DNA of 64,000 nucleotides from Croceibacterium atlanticum (lineage in GTDB: Bacteria; Pseudomonadota; Alphaproteobacteria; Sphingomonadales; Sphingomonadaceae): contig NZ_CP011452.2 in assembly GCF_001008165.2 (NCBI RefSeq), positions 558,001 through 622,000 on the forward strand. The letters run 5' to 3'. The first letter of the stretch is position 1, and each line of letters begins with the position of its first letter. Positions 46,902-54,035 of the stretch are shown here, one piece after another. Below the pieces are notes generated by a model. It saw only the letters and a list, made by a program, of their open reading frames with translations. It was not told the DNA's origin and ran no database searches. A program made the translations under genes and the position numbers.

Positions 46902-47125
46902 TATTGCCCTCCGTCGGAACAAGCGCCGGTGTGAGACTGCTCTAACGCGAGTAGCCACTGTTCAACCGATGTTCGGCGATAATAAACCGAACGTCCAACC
47001 TTGACGCTCGGTGGGCCTTTCCGAAGCCGCGCCCACCGATGCAACGTGCGCCGGGACACCTTCAACCAATCCGACACCTCGTCGCTGGTCAGGTATTCAT
47101 TTTCGAGATCAATAGCTTTCGTCAA
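46901..47125 (-). CDS. AlpA/excisionase-family DNA-binding protein
   Basis: 74 residues with the MerR-like winged HTH of AlpA/Xis proteins: 'YLTSDEVSDWLKVSRRTLHRW', then 'GPPSVKVGRSVYYRRTSVEQW'. In P4-like elements and PICIs such proteins switch on excision or the primase module. It is translationally coupled to the primase. Predicted regulator and/or excision factor of this island. Confidence 0.88.
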   Translation of the reverse strand: MTKAIDLENEYLTSDEVSDWLKVSRRTLHRWARLRKGPPSVKVGRSVYYRRTSVEQWLLALEQSHTGACSDGGQ

Positions 47126-47211
47126 TGTCGCCTCCGTGTATCGAATGACTCACGGTGACGTTTTGGAGGCCGCAGTGAACTGATCCTATGATTGTAATAC
47201 GACGATAAAGA

Positions 47212-47817
47212 TCAAACTCTATTTATCTCGATAAGCCTTTTGGCGATCCATGCGGTATGTTCCAAATCTTCGGGGCCATCATATTCTTGGCCCAATAGCT
47301 GGCAAAGAACCCGTTCAATCCGCGATGTTGTCTTGAAGCCATCTAACTGGAAGAAATGCGATTGGAGAACATCGCCTTCCTGTTCTCGCCGCCAAGCCTC
47401 TCGAAATGGCGCTTGCCAGTCATCGTTCGCACCATTGATATGATCTTTCCATCTCTCCTTGCCCGACAGGACAAGTCGAAGTGCCTTACGAAATGGAGTA
47501 GGAGAAAATGCTGGGAGAGGCCCCTTGCTTCCTTTCAAACGATCTTCGAAAGCCCATTGCTCTTGGGCGAAGAACTTCGCCAGATCGTCCAAAACAGGAG
47601 ACACCAAATCCGGGGTCAAGCTGGCTGCCTTTCGCTCCTCTTCTTGCCGTGCTTGTATGCAAGCTAGTATCGCCCAATCCGGCGGAGCGGCGGGCGATTT
47701 GCCAATGGCAAGCGCGACATATCTGTAGTCTGGCTTCTTCCTTTCGACGGATTGCTCAAACAACTCCTCGGCATGATGGATGTCATATCCGGGTCCATAT
47801 TGCTTCTTCCGGCCCAT
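47212..47817 (-). CDS. hypothetical island protein
   Basis: 201 residues, soluble, no membrane segment or signal peptide. Charged and tryptophan-rich in the middle ('LAKFFAQEQWAFEDRLKG', 'ERWKDHINGANDDWQAPFRE'). I recognise no family. Position between integrase and AlpA suggests a role in the island's life cycle rather than defence. Start at 47817 (MGRKKQYGPG); 47832 is an in-frame alternative. Codon use is less GC-biased than the chromosomal genes. Confidence 0.65.
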   Translation of the reverse strand: MGRKKQYGPGYDIHHAEELFEQSVERKKPDYRYVALAIGKSPAAPPDWAILACIQARQEEERKAASLTPDLVSPVLDDLAKFFAQEQWAFEDRLKGSKGPLPAFSPTPFRKALRLVLSGKERWKDHINGANDDWQAPFREAWRREQEGDVLQSHFFQLDGFKTTSRIERVLCQLLGQEYDGPEDLEHTAWIAKRLIEINRV

Positions 47818-47919
47818 GCTCGGTGTCTCCACTGGCCTTCGCTCAAGTGAGCCAAGAGAGTGCGTTCAAGCTAAGATGACACTGGAAAACATCGAGTTAA
47901 CGTGGGCGATTACTATGGG

Positions 47920-49065
47920 TCAGTCGTCCTCGCTGCCATCAGCTTCCTCGCCAAGCAGGTTTGTTGCTCGACGCATGGCTTCATCAGCTAGGTGGCTATA
48001 TCTCGCAGTAGTCGATACCTGTGTGTGACCTAGCAATCCGCCGATTATTGGCAGCGAGGCCCCTCTAGATACGAGTGCCGATGCATAGGAATGGCGAAGA
48101 TCATGGATGCGAAGACCACTGATGTTTGCCTCACGGCAAACGGCACTGAACGTCTTCCTGATCTCGGTCAGCGCCTCGCCGTTTTTTCCGGGGAAAATAT
48201 ACTCGCAGTCAGAAAGCGCACGCGCACGCCGGAGAACGGCCATCGCAGCATTTGAAAGGGGAACGCGATGAAGCCTTCGCTGCTTGGTGTGTGCGCTCGG
48301 CTTGATCCACGCTTCTTGAACGAAGTCGATCTGCTCCCAGCGCGCCTTCAACACTTCACCCCGACGGGCTCCGGTTAACAACAGGAAGTGGAGGGCGAGA
48401 ACTGACGGCGTGTCCTCACGGGCATCCAGTGCGGCGACGAACCGCGCACGCTCAAGATCGTCTAAGTAACGCTGACGGGGGCGCTCGGAGTTTTTCTTGA
48501 TACCGGTGACCGGGTTAGATGAGACGAGTTCCCACCTGATGGCCATATTGAAAGCGTGACGGATGCTGGCAATGCAGCGATTGGCCTGCACAGGTGTAGT
48601 CGCGCTGATACCGAGGTGGAAAGCATCCACATCTCCCGGCCTAATGTGCGAAAGCCGTCGCCGCCCGAGTTTCGGCAGTATGAGACGCCTCCACAAGGAT
48701 CGCTCGTCCTTCTGCGTGCTCTCGGCCTTTCGCGGCAAGACTAGCTTCTCATACCGCTCCCAAAGCTGCTCCAAGGTATACTCGGCGCGAGCAACCTGTT
48801 GCTCATCCAGCGGATCATCCCCTGCATCGACACGCAACCGTAATTTAGCTGCCATTTGGCGTGCTGCGACAACCGACCACGCCGGATATTGCCCAATGGT
48901 CATTCGTCGATCCCGGCCACGTGAGGTGTAGCTGAAGATGAAAGCCGTGTGCCCCGTTGCGGTCTTTCTCACACCAAAGCCAGTGACCAGATTATCACGC
49001 TCGATCTTCTGCCCCTCCTTAGGCGTAAGCATTTCCCGGATCAGTTTGTCAGTTATGCGCGGCAT
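47920..49065 (-). CDS. tyrosine recombinase / island integrase
   Basis: 381 residues. N-terminal arm-binding DUF4102-like part ('NLVTGFGVRKTATGHTAFIF'), core-binding SAM-like domain, and catalytic residues: Arg in 'LLTGARRGEVLKARW', His-x2-Arg in 'IHDLRHSYAS', 'GLLGHTQVSTTARYSHL' with His and the nucleophile Tyr. Start at 49065 (MPRITDKLIREML). It sits beside attR, reading inward, as usual for tRNA-targeting integrases, and should act on the 46-bp repeat in tRNA-Lys. Confidence 0.95.
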   Translation of the reverse strand: MPRITDKLIREMLTPKEGQKIERDNLVTGFGVRKTATGHTAFIFSYTSRGRDRRMTIGQYPAWSVVAARQMAAKLRLRVDAGDDPLDEQQVARAEYTLEQLWERYEKLVLPRKAESTQKDERSLWRRLILPKLGRRRLSHIRPGDVDAFHLGISATTPVQANRCIASIRHAFNMAIRWELVSSNPVTGIKKNSERPRQRYLDDLERARFVAALDAREDTPSVLALHFLLLTGARRGEVLKARWEQIDFVQEAWIKPSAHTKQRRLHRVPLSNAAMAVLRRARALSDCEYIFPGKNGEALTEIRKTFSAVCREANISGLRIHDLRHSYASALVSRGASLPIIGGLLGHTQVSTTARYSHLADEAMRRATNLLGEEADGSEDD

Positions 49066-49069
49066 CTCA

Positions 49070-49086
49070 TGTCCGTCCCATGTCCG
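49070..49086. repeat. 17-bp repeat near right island end (candidate arm site)
   Basis: Second copy of TGTCCGTCCCATGTCCG, 5 bp upstream of the integrase start codon. Binding here could also control integrase expression. Confidence 0.55.
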
Positions 49087-49229
49087 TCCGAATGACGGAT
49101 TGAGTGTCAAAAGCCGTGCTTGAATGACGTGGTGTGTCCCGCGATCACATGACGATAACTGGCGGATTTGCGTCATTTTTCGCCAGAAATGGCAGAATAC
49201 CGAGCTTTTCAAATACCTTGCCCGCCCGC

Positions 49230-49275
49230 ACTCTTAATCAGCGGGTCCTAGGTTCGAGCCCTAGTGCGTCCACCA
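49230..49275 (+). repeat. attR: 46-bp direct repeat of the tRNA-Lys 3' end
   Basis: Exact copy of 30711-30756, lacking the 5' half of the tRNA, so it is not a functional tRNA gene. Marks the right border of the island. Confidence 0.95.
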
Positions 49276-49297
49276 TACTTTCAAGTAAGTTAGCAAA

Positions 49298-49326
49298 GCC
49301 GTCCGCAAGGGCGGCTTTTATTTTTA
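49298..49326 (+). terminator. intrinsic terminator, probably the original tRNA-Lys terminator
   Basis: GCCGTCC/GGGCGGC stem (one G-U pair) with a GCAA loop, followed by TTTTATTTTTAT. It is 23 bp past the attR core, where a terminator of tRNA-Lys would have lain before integration. Confidence 0.8.
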
Positions 49327-49400
49327 TGCGTCATTTGTGAGGCAGCGGGGTGGACTTGTTGGCCACCATAACTGCGTCAGCACCATCAGGCGTGCGCTAG

Positions 49401-49588
49401 GACATCGTTGCCGAACTCGAAACCTTCCAACTTGAGACGACTGCGGCAGGCAATCAGGTGATCGAGCAAGGCAAGTCAGACGCGCTTACCATGGCGACAT
49501 TGCCATTGCGCTCGTAGGCGCAGCGTTCGCGTCAGAATACCTTAGGCCGGGCGTGATTGGCGTCGGCCAGCTGGAGGGTTGGATTTGA
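49401..49588 (+). pseudogene. phage terminase large subunit, frameshifted C-terminal relic
   Basis: Two frames join into a terminase-like end: 'DIVAELETFQLETTAAGNQV' then, after a shift of frame near 49487, 'HGDIAIALVGAAFASEYL' to a stop at 49588. The HGDIAIALVGA part matches the HDD-x-IALA nuclease motif near the end of many large terminases. A TAG precedes the first part in frame. The rest of 49327-49612 shows nothing else. Called from motif similarity only. Confidence 0.5.
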
Positions 49589-49612
49589 GAGCGCTTTGGA
49601 ACCGACGATCAG

Positions 49613-50647
49613 TCATGCATTGGCAGGCTTGTCCGGAAAAGCTCCAACGATTTTCGTCGACCAGACCAAATGTGATCCACTGCGTTGTTCTCCGTCTGGA
49701 AGCGCAGTAACAAACGACTCGAAAGCTTCATTGAGACTTCGGACATTGAGGTCACACATGTAGCCCAGCAGTGCCTCATAAACCTCTGCTATGTGCTCCA
49801 ACTGTGTTTTGAGAAATTGACCGATATCGTGCCTGGGAAACGGATTACGAGGGTGCGCGATTTCGATGGTCGGCGCTACGAACGCTCCTGATGCATCTAG
49901 TTCGTAGTCATAGATCGTGACCGACTTTTCGCCGTCTTGGTGAATCATCGCGTGGCGGTGATCTGCGATGCATTCCATTACGCTCCACGCGCATCCGACG
50001 AATTCTTCAAAGCCTTCGTCGTTCCCATACTTCTCCAACATCGCAGGCTTTAGCTTCTTGTCCCAAGGATCTTTCGCTGCATCTTTTGGATAAAACTGAG
50101 CTGTCGTCTTCTTGATTGCGACCTCTACATCACGAAGTGCAGCAAGACTCTGCCGAACCTTACCTTTAAGGTTGGGTGTCCGAGGCACATAAGCCGCGGA
50201 AAGCTGCCCTGCTTCACCCTTGACTCGGGTCTCGGCTTGATGACTGCTTAGTTCATCAACGACTTCCATCACGGATGCTAGAGAGGCTGCTATCTCGATG
50301 GCCAACACAAGCAATGCCTCGGCATCGACATGTTCGGGCAAATAGGTCTCATCTGCCAGCTCGAAGGCAACCCCCACGGTCTTTCGCATAAAACGCTGTT
50401 TAGCCCCGTAACCGAGCTCAATATGGTGGACGACATGCGGAATATTTGGATTTGTCCGTTTTGGGTCGATCTGATCCGCCATCACGGCTGATGTCAGACC
50501 ATTCTCAGCAAGAAAATACATTCTGTCCGCGATGACCTTCACAGTTACAATATTGCCGCTTTCCGGTGGTATTGTTGCGCTACCCGCACTGTCACGAGCG
50601 CGATCAATTGGTCGGGTGCCCCGTCGACTTTCGTCTGAGTTGTTCAT
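49613..50647 (-). CDS. hypothetical protein (phage-relic region)
   Basis: 344 residues, intact frame, soluble. It contains 'GYGAKQRFMRKTVGVAFELA', a helical middle, and 'VMECIADHRHAMIHQDGEKS', which recalls the RAxxxH-like helices of HEPN-type or MAE_28990-type proteins but not clearly enough to assign. No signal peptide. It lies between two phage relics and 25 bp from the terminase remnant, so it may be a leftover cargo (moron) gene. Lower GC than neighbours supports transfer. Confidence 0.6.
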   Translation of the reverse strand: MNNSDESRRGTRPIDRARDSAGSATIPPESGNIVTVKVIADRMYFLAENGLTSAVMADQIDPKRTNPNIPHVVHHIELGYGAKQRFMRKTVGVAFELADETYLPEHVDAEALLVLAIEIAASLASVMEVVDELSSHQAETRVKGEAGQLSAAYVPRTPNLKGKVRQSLAALRDVEVAIKKTTAQFYPKDAAKDPWDKKLKPAMLEKYGNDEGFEEFVGCAWSVMECIADHRHAMIHQDGEKSVTIYDYELDASGAFVAPTIEIAHPRNPFPRHDIGQFLKTQLEHIAEVYEALLGYMCDLNVRSLNEAFESFVTALPDGEQRSGSHLVWSTKIVGAFPDKPANA

Positions 50648-50718
50648 CGTACCAGATTAGCGCCGCCATTCCGCGTTAGCCAGCGCCGCTTCGGAGCATC
50701 CGAGATTCGATGAAGTCA

Positions 50719-51228
50719 TCAACCTTGTTCGCGGTCTCCCGCAGTACGTCCATGTCGAGACGCAACACGTAGCCCTACGCGACAGTCTTGGTTAGCTTGT
50801 CGCCGCACAGGAAACCCACGACAGGTTCGGGTAGGAGGCAAGAGAACAGACCTTGCGGGTGTTGTGGAATGGCCACCCCACCCCCTCGTCGCGCGGCTCT
50901 GAAAAACCCCTTGCCCGTCGCGGCGTGGAAAGACGAACTCCCTATTCGGTCCCTCCATCTCGCGCTGCAGCGCGATGGACTGCTTGGACAGCGGCAGTGT
51001 CTGCTTCAACCCGTTCTTCATCTTCTCGAAGTGGACCGTGCCTTCGTCAAGATCGACCTGCGACGATCGCAGACCGCAAAGAGCCTCGCGGCGGATGCGC
51101 ACGTTGCGGCCGTTGATGGATTTGATGACGTAGAAGGATCGAGACTGCTGCCCTACGGCTAATTGAAAGCCGGTCAGAGCCTCATCGGAATACCAAACCG
51201 TGGCGTCACGTCCGTCGGTTGCTAATCC
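50719..51228 (-). pseudogene. tyrosine integrase with internal deletion
   Basis: On the minus strand the frame begins like a DUF4102-type integrase N-terminus ('ATVWYSDEALTGFQLAVGQQ', then 'SRSFYVIKSINGRNVRI') and passes without a break into the catalytic-domain segment 'RREALCGLRSSQVDLDEGTV', 'NGLKQTLPLSKQS'. About 150-200 residues normally between them are missing. After 'EFVFPRRDGQGV' the sequence loses similarity, by frameshift. No start codon or catalytic His/Tyr. It lies on the 3' side of tRNA-Arg, where an integrase using that tRNA would sit. Confidence 0.6.
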
Positions 51229-51343
51229 TGCTCAGGCAGATCCACCGGCTGCCGCCACGCCCACGCCTGCCCTGCGTCCATTGCGCAATGCCTCCTGATC
51301 ACAGGCGCTTGGGGCAGCGAGATTTGCGGGAATGAAAAGGAAG

Positions 51344-51420
51344 TGGTGCGCCCGACAGGATTCGAACCTGTGGCCCCCAGATTAGGAATCTGGTGCTCTA
51401 TCCTGCTGAGCTACGGGCGC
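51344..51420 (-). tRNA. tRNA-Arg (CCT)
   Basis: Complete cloverleaf on the minus strand: acceptor GCGCCCG/CGGGCGC, D arm, anticodon stem CCAGA/TCTGG with loop TTCCTAA (anticodon CCT, reads AGG), T arm with TTCGAAT, discriminator A and encoded CCA. The decayed integrase 115 bp downstream suggests an older element used this tRNA as its site. Confidence 0.96.
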
Positions 51421-51460
51421 ACGCGGGGATGCGTTTAGGGAAGGCTTTTCGTTGTGGCAA

Positions 51461-51943
51461 TCAATTGAGTTCGTCCGGCGGGGCAATCGGGAATGGCAGC
51501 GGGGCGATTTCGATGCCTTCATCAATCAGCGCCTTGGCTTCTTCCAGGCTGGCCTGACCATGAATGGCCTTCGCGTCCTGTTCGCCATAATGCATCGCCC
51601 GGGATTGTTCGGCAAAGGCATTGCCGACCCAGGTCGACTTTTCGAGGGCCTTGGCCTGTGCCTGGGCCAGTTTCTCCAGCGCCTGCGCCACTTCGGGGGT
51701 CAGCGGCACATTGGATACGTCCCGCTGCTCCGCCCCGGCGGATTCGGCCGACTGGCGAATTGCGCCCTGCTGATTTCCCTTGCGCGGAACGGCGGCGGCC
51801 ATTGGCGCCTTGTTCACCACGGCAGAGCCGCAATGCGGACAGGTCAGCAATCCCGCCTGGTATTGCCGGTCATAATCTTCGGATGAACCGAACCACCCTT
51901 CGAAGCGGTGGCCGGAATCGCAATTGAGGTCGTAAACGATCAT
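51461..51943 (-). CDS. DUF1178 family protein
   Basis: 160 residues. Opens 'MIVYDLNCDSGHRFEGWFGS' and has 'LLTCPHCGSAVVNKAPMA', giving a Cys...CxxC rubredoxin-like zinc or iron site; the middle is Ala/Gln-rich and the end carries 'YGEQDAKAIHGQASLEEAKA', typical of DUF1178. Function unknown. Overlaps the nitrilase gene by 4 bp, a conserved pair in alphaproteobacteria along with grxC upstream. Confidence 0.92.
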   Translation of the reverse strand: MIVYDLNCDSGHRFEGWFGSSEDYDRQYQAGLLTCPHCGSAVVNKAPMAAAVPRKGNQQGAIRQSAESAGAEQRDVSNVPLTPEVAQALEKLAQAQAKALEKSTWVGNAFAEQSRAMHYGEQDAKAIHGQASLEEAKALIDEGIEIAPLPFPIAPPDELN

Positions 51944-52767
51944 TGTCCCTGCGCTGTAAGAATCTCGCGCCGATTGGCAAGGCTGGGTAATTGCGCGCGA
52001 ATATCGGCGATACGCGCCGGATCGATTTCGGCGTATCCGAGGCCGGGCCCGGCTTCGCCCATATCCAGCGCCATATCGCCCCAGGGATCGACCACAAGAG
52101 AGTGGCCAAATGTCCGGCGGCCATCCGCATGTTCGCCCACCTGCGCGGCTGCGATCACATAGGCGCTGGCTTCAACTGCGCGGGCGCGTTGCAGCAAATG
52201 CCAGTGGGCCTTGCCGGTGGGGACCGTGAAAGCCGCCGGAATGGCTATGGCATCGCATTTCCTGCGGCCCAGCGCATCGAACAGGGCGGGGAATCGAATG
52301 TCATAACAAACAGCAAGTCCCAGACGGCCGATCGGCGTGTCCACGATCACCACCTCTTCGCCGGGCGCATAGGTCGCCGATTCACGCCAGCTTTCGCCAT
52401 CGGAAAGCTGCACATCGAACATATGGATCTTGTCGTATCGGGCTGCGATTTCGCCCCGTTCATCGATAATGAGTGAACGATTGGCCCAGCGGCCATCCTC
52501 CCGCCGGACTGCCAGCGATCCAAGCGCGGTCCATATGCCGTGTTTAGCCGAGGCATCCCGCGCGGCGGCCAGGACGCGATTCTCTCCTTCGGGGACGACA
52601 TGCGGTGTGGCCCGTTTCCGGTTCCGGTCCAGCATGGCGCACATCTCGGGCGTGAAGATCATCGCCGCCCCGCCCTCCGCCGCCTCGGCAATGCCGGCGA
52701 TTATTGCGCCTTCATTATCTTCCGGATCGATTCCGGAGGTCATTTGCAGCAGTGCGATACGGGTCAT
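51940..52767 (-). CDS. carbon-nitrogen hydrolase (nitrilase/Nit family)
   Basis: 275 residues with the Glu-Lys-Cys triad of the nitrilase superfamily: Glu in 'MIFTPEMCAML', Lys in 'RYDKIHMFDV' and the nucleophile in 'GLAVCYDIRFP'. Sequence style is Nit1/Nit2-like; those enzymes repair deaminated glutathione or act as omega-amidase. Position next to grxC fits a glutathione-linked role, which is inference. Overlaps DUF1178 by 4 bp; 11 bp after grxC. Confidence 0.92.
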   Translation of the reverse strand: MTRIALLQMTSGIDPEDNEGAIIAGIAEAAEGGAAMIFTPEMCAMLDRNRKRATPHVVPEGENRVLAAARDASAKHGIWTALGSLAVRREDGRWANRSLIIDERGEIAARYDKIHMFDVQLSDGESWRESATYAPGEEVVIVDTPIGRLGLAVCYDIRFPALFDALGRRKCDAIAIPAAFTVPTGKAHWHLLQRARAVEASAYVIAAAQVGEHADGRRTFGHSLVVDPWGDMALDMGEAGPGLGYAEIDPARIADIRAQLPSLANRREILTAQGQ

Positions 52768-52778
52768 GGCGTGGCGCG

Positions 52779-53042
52779 TCAGAGCCCCAGCATGCCGTCA
52801 AGCTTGCCCTCACGGTCGAGCGCGGCCAGATCGTCCGATCCGCCGATTGCTTCCCCATCTATGAAGATCTGGGGCACGGTGCGGGCATCGGGCTTGCGTT
52901 CCAGCATTTCGGCGCGTTTCGGCCCGCCCATGGTGATGTCATATTCGGTGAAGTCCACCCCCTTCGACTGCAACAGACGCTTGGCGCTGTGGCAATATCC
53001 GCAATGGAACTTGGTATAGATTTCGACCTTGGGATCGGACAC
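52779..53042 (-). CDS. grxC: glutaredoxin 3
   Basis: 87 residues with a dithiol site CGYC in 'YTKFHCGYCHSAKRLL', the cis-Pro loop 'DARTVPQIFIDGEAIGG' and a C-terminal helix. Reduces disulfides and glutathionylated proteins. The start is GTG at 53042 (MSDPKVEIYT), with AAGGAA about 6 nt upstream; the in-frame ATG at 53096 lies in the hsp20 promoter region. First of the grxC-nit-DUF1178 operon and divergent from hsp20. Confidence 0.93.
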   Translation of the reverse strand: MSDPKVEIYTKFHCGYCHSAKRLLQSKGVDFTEYDITMGGPKRAEMLERKPDARTVPQIFIDGEAIGGSDDLAALDREGKLDGMLGL

Positions 53043-53072
53043 GCGATTTCCTTTCCAGCAATTATCCGGGCA

Positions 53073-53100
53073 CTTGAACGGCACCATCCGGGACATATCT
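53073..53100 (+). promoter_or_regulatory. RpoH (sigma32)-type promoter of hsp20
   Basis: CTTG (53073-53076; CTTGAA in full), 17-nt spacer, CATATCT (53094-53100). The alphaproteobacterial RpoH consensus as I know it is CTTG-N17/18-CYTATNT; one mismatch here. A start point around 53106 would put the first ROSE hairpin at the 5' end of the RNA. Confidence 0.7.
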
Positions 53101-53111
53101 AGGGATTGTCT

Positions 53112-53190
53112 CTCTGCGCCAAAAGGGCAGAGTGGCAGGAGCGCCGGCTAATCGGGCTCCGGAACATCAAATTGCTCAATGGAGGATTTG
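53112..53190 (+). promoter_or_regulatory. ROSE-type RNA thermometer in the hsp20 leader
   Basis: Three hairpins in a row: 53112-53132 (CTCTGC/GCAGAG, AAAA loop), 53138-53160 (GGAGC/GCTCC plus CC/GG inside), and 53168-53190. The third hides the ribosome site: C68-A71 pair with U87-G90, U72-A86, U73-G85, G74 opposite G84, C75 bulged, U76-A83, C77-G82, loop AATG (last two digits of 531xx). The UUGCU opposite AGGA with the G-G pair is the ROSE signature. Heat would open the site and allow translation. Confidence 0.88.
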
Positions 53191-53195
53191 TTTCG

Positions 53196-53669
53196 ATGAA
53201 CCGTCTGGATTTTACCCCCTATCGCCGTTCCACCGTAGGTTTCGATCGCCTGTTCGATCTTCTGGAAAACCAGGTGCGCAACAATTCTGGCGATAATTAC
53301 CCCCCTTTCAATATCGAACGACGGAGCGAAGACAGCTACCGCATCACGCTGGCCGTGGCGGGGTTCCGTTCCGAAGATCTGGATATCACCGCCCAGCAGA
53401 ACCTGCTCGTGATCCAGGGCCGCAAGCACGAGGAAGAACCCGATGGTGAATTGCTGCATGTCGGCATTGCCAATCGCGGCTTCGAACGCCGCTTCGAACT
53501 GGCCGATTTCGTGCGGGTCGAAAAAGCCGATCTGGCCGATGGCCTGTTGCTGATCGATCTGGTGCGTGAAGTGCCGGAAGCGATGAAGCCGAAGAAGGTT
53601 GCCATTGGCGGCCAGCAAAGGCTGGAAGTCGTGAAGGACGAGGATGACGATCAGGCGAATGCTGCCTGA
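53196..53669 (+). CDS. small heat shock protein (Hsp20/IbpA family)
   Basis: 157 residues: N-terminal 'MNRLDFTPYRRSTVGFDRLF', an alpha-crystallin domain ('PFNIERRSEDSYRITLAVAG' to 'DGLLLIDLVREVP'), and a C-terminal tail with 'KKVAIGG' in place of a clear IxI motif. Binds unfolding proteins to stop aggregation. The 'RGFERRFELADFVRV' stretch is typical of IbpA/HspH-like class A proteins. GGAGGA lies 9 nt before the ATG inside the ROSE hairpin. Heat control at both promoter and leader is predicted. Confidence 0.94.
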   Translation: MNRLDFTPYRRSTVGFDRLFDLLENQVRNNSGDNYPPFNIERRSEDSYRITLAVAGFRSEDLDITAQQNLLVIQGRKHEEEPDGELLHVGIANRGFERRFELADFVRVEKADLADGLLLIDLVREVPEAMKPKKVAIGGQQRLEVVKDEDDDQANAA

Positions 53670-53705
53670 CGATCCCGTCGTAAATTCAAGAATTTGATTG
53701 ATTTT

Positions 53706-53733
53706 GGGGGCGAAGCCGCAAGGCTCCGCCCCC
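53706..53733. other. hairpin with GCAA tetraloop, 3' of hsp20
   Basis: GGGGGCG-A-AGCC, GCAA loop, GGCT-C-CGCCCCC: 11 base pairs with one mismatch, 36 bp after the hsp20 stop. No T run follows on either strand. First of three stems in a row. Confidence 0.6.
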
Positions 53734-53752
53734 TCGGCGCGCAAGGCGCCGA
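53734..53752. other. second hairpin, 7-bp stem
   Basis: TCGGCGC/GCGCCGA with loop GCAAG, directly abutting the previous hairpin, followed by CTTGTCTT. The last two stems of the pair could together end the hsp20 transcript. Confidence 0.55.
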
Positions 53753-53769
53753 CTTGTCTTCCGCATTAT

Positions 53770-53795
53770 GGCCGTCCGGGTCGCAAAAGACGGCC
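53770..53795. other. third hairpin, 7-bp stem; rest of gap to pyrG empty
   Basis: GGCCGTC (53770-53776) pairs exactly with GACGGCC (53789-53795). No convincing gene is seen in the 366-bp gap 53670-54035; beyond 53795 I see nothing that can be named. Confidence 0.5.
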
Positions 53796-54035
53796 AATTG
53801 CTTTGACAAGGCCACTACCTGGTCAACTGGGCCGTTGGTCTTCACACGGGCAAGCCGTGAACTCAGCCCCTTCAGCGCGAAATACTAAATAAGTGTCGCA
53901 TGTGCTGCGCTTTGCAAACACTGCGTACGCCTCTCCTCCCGCGCAATTTCCGACACACGGCTAGGGCCTGCGAGGCTTGCAGTGCAAGAGCTTTCTGGGA
54001 ATGGTTCCCAAAATCCGACAGTTTTGCGCTGACGG

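Noticed and set aside
53651-53888. Small open frames on both strands in the hsp20-pyrG gap
   Set aside because: They run through the hairpins at 53706-53795 and encode low-complexity peptides set by those repeats.
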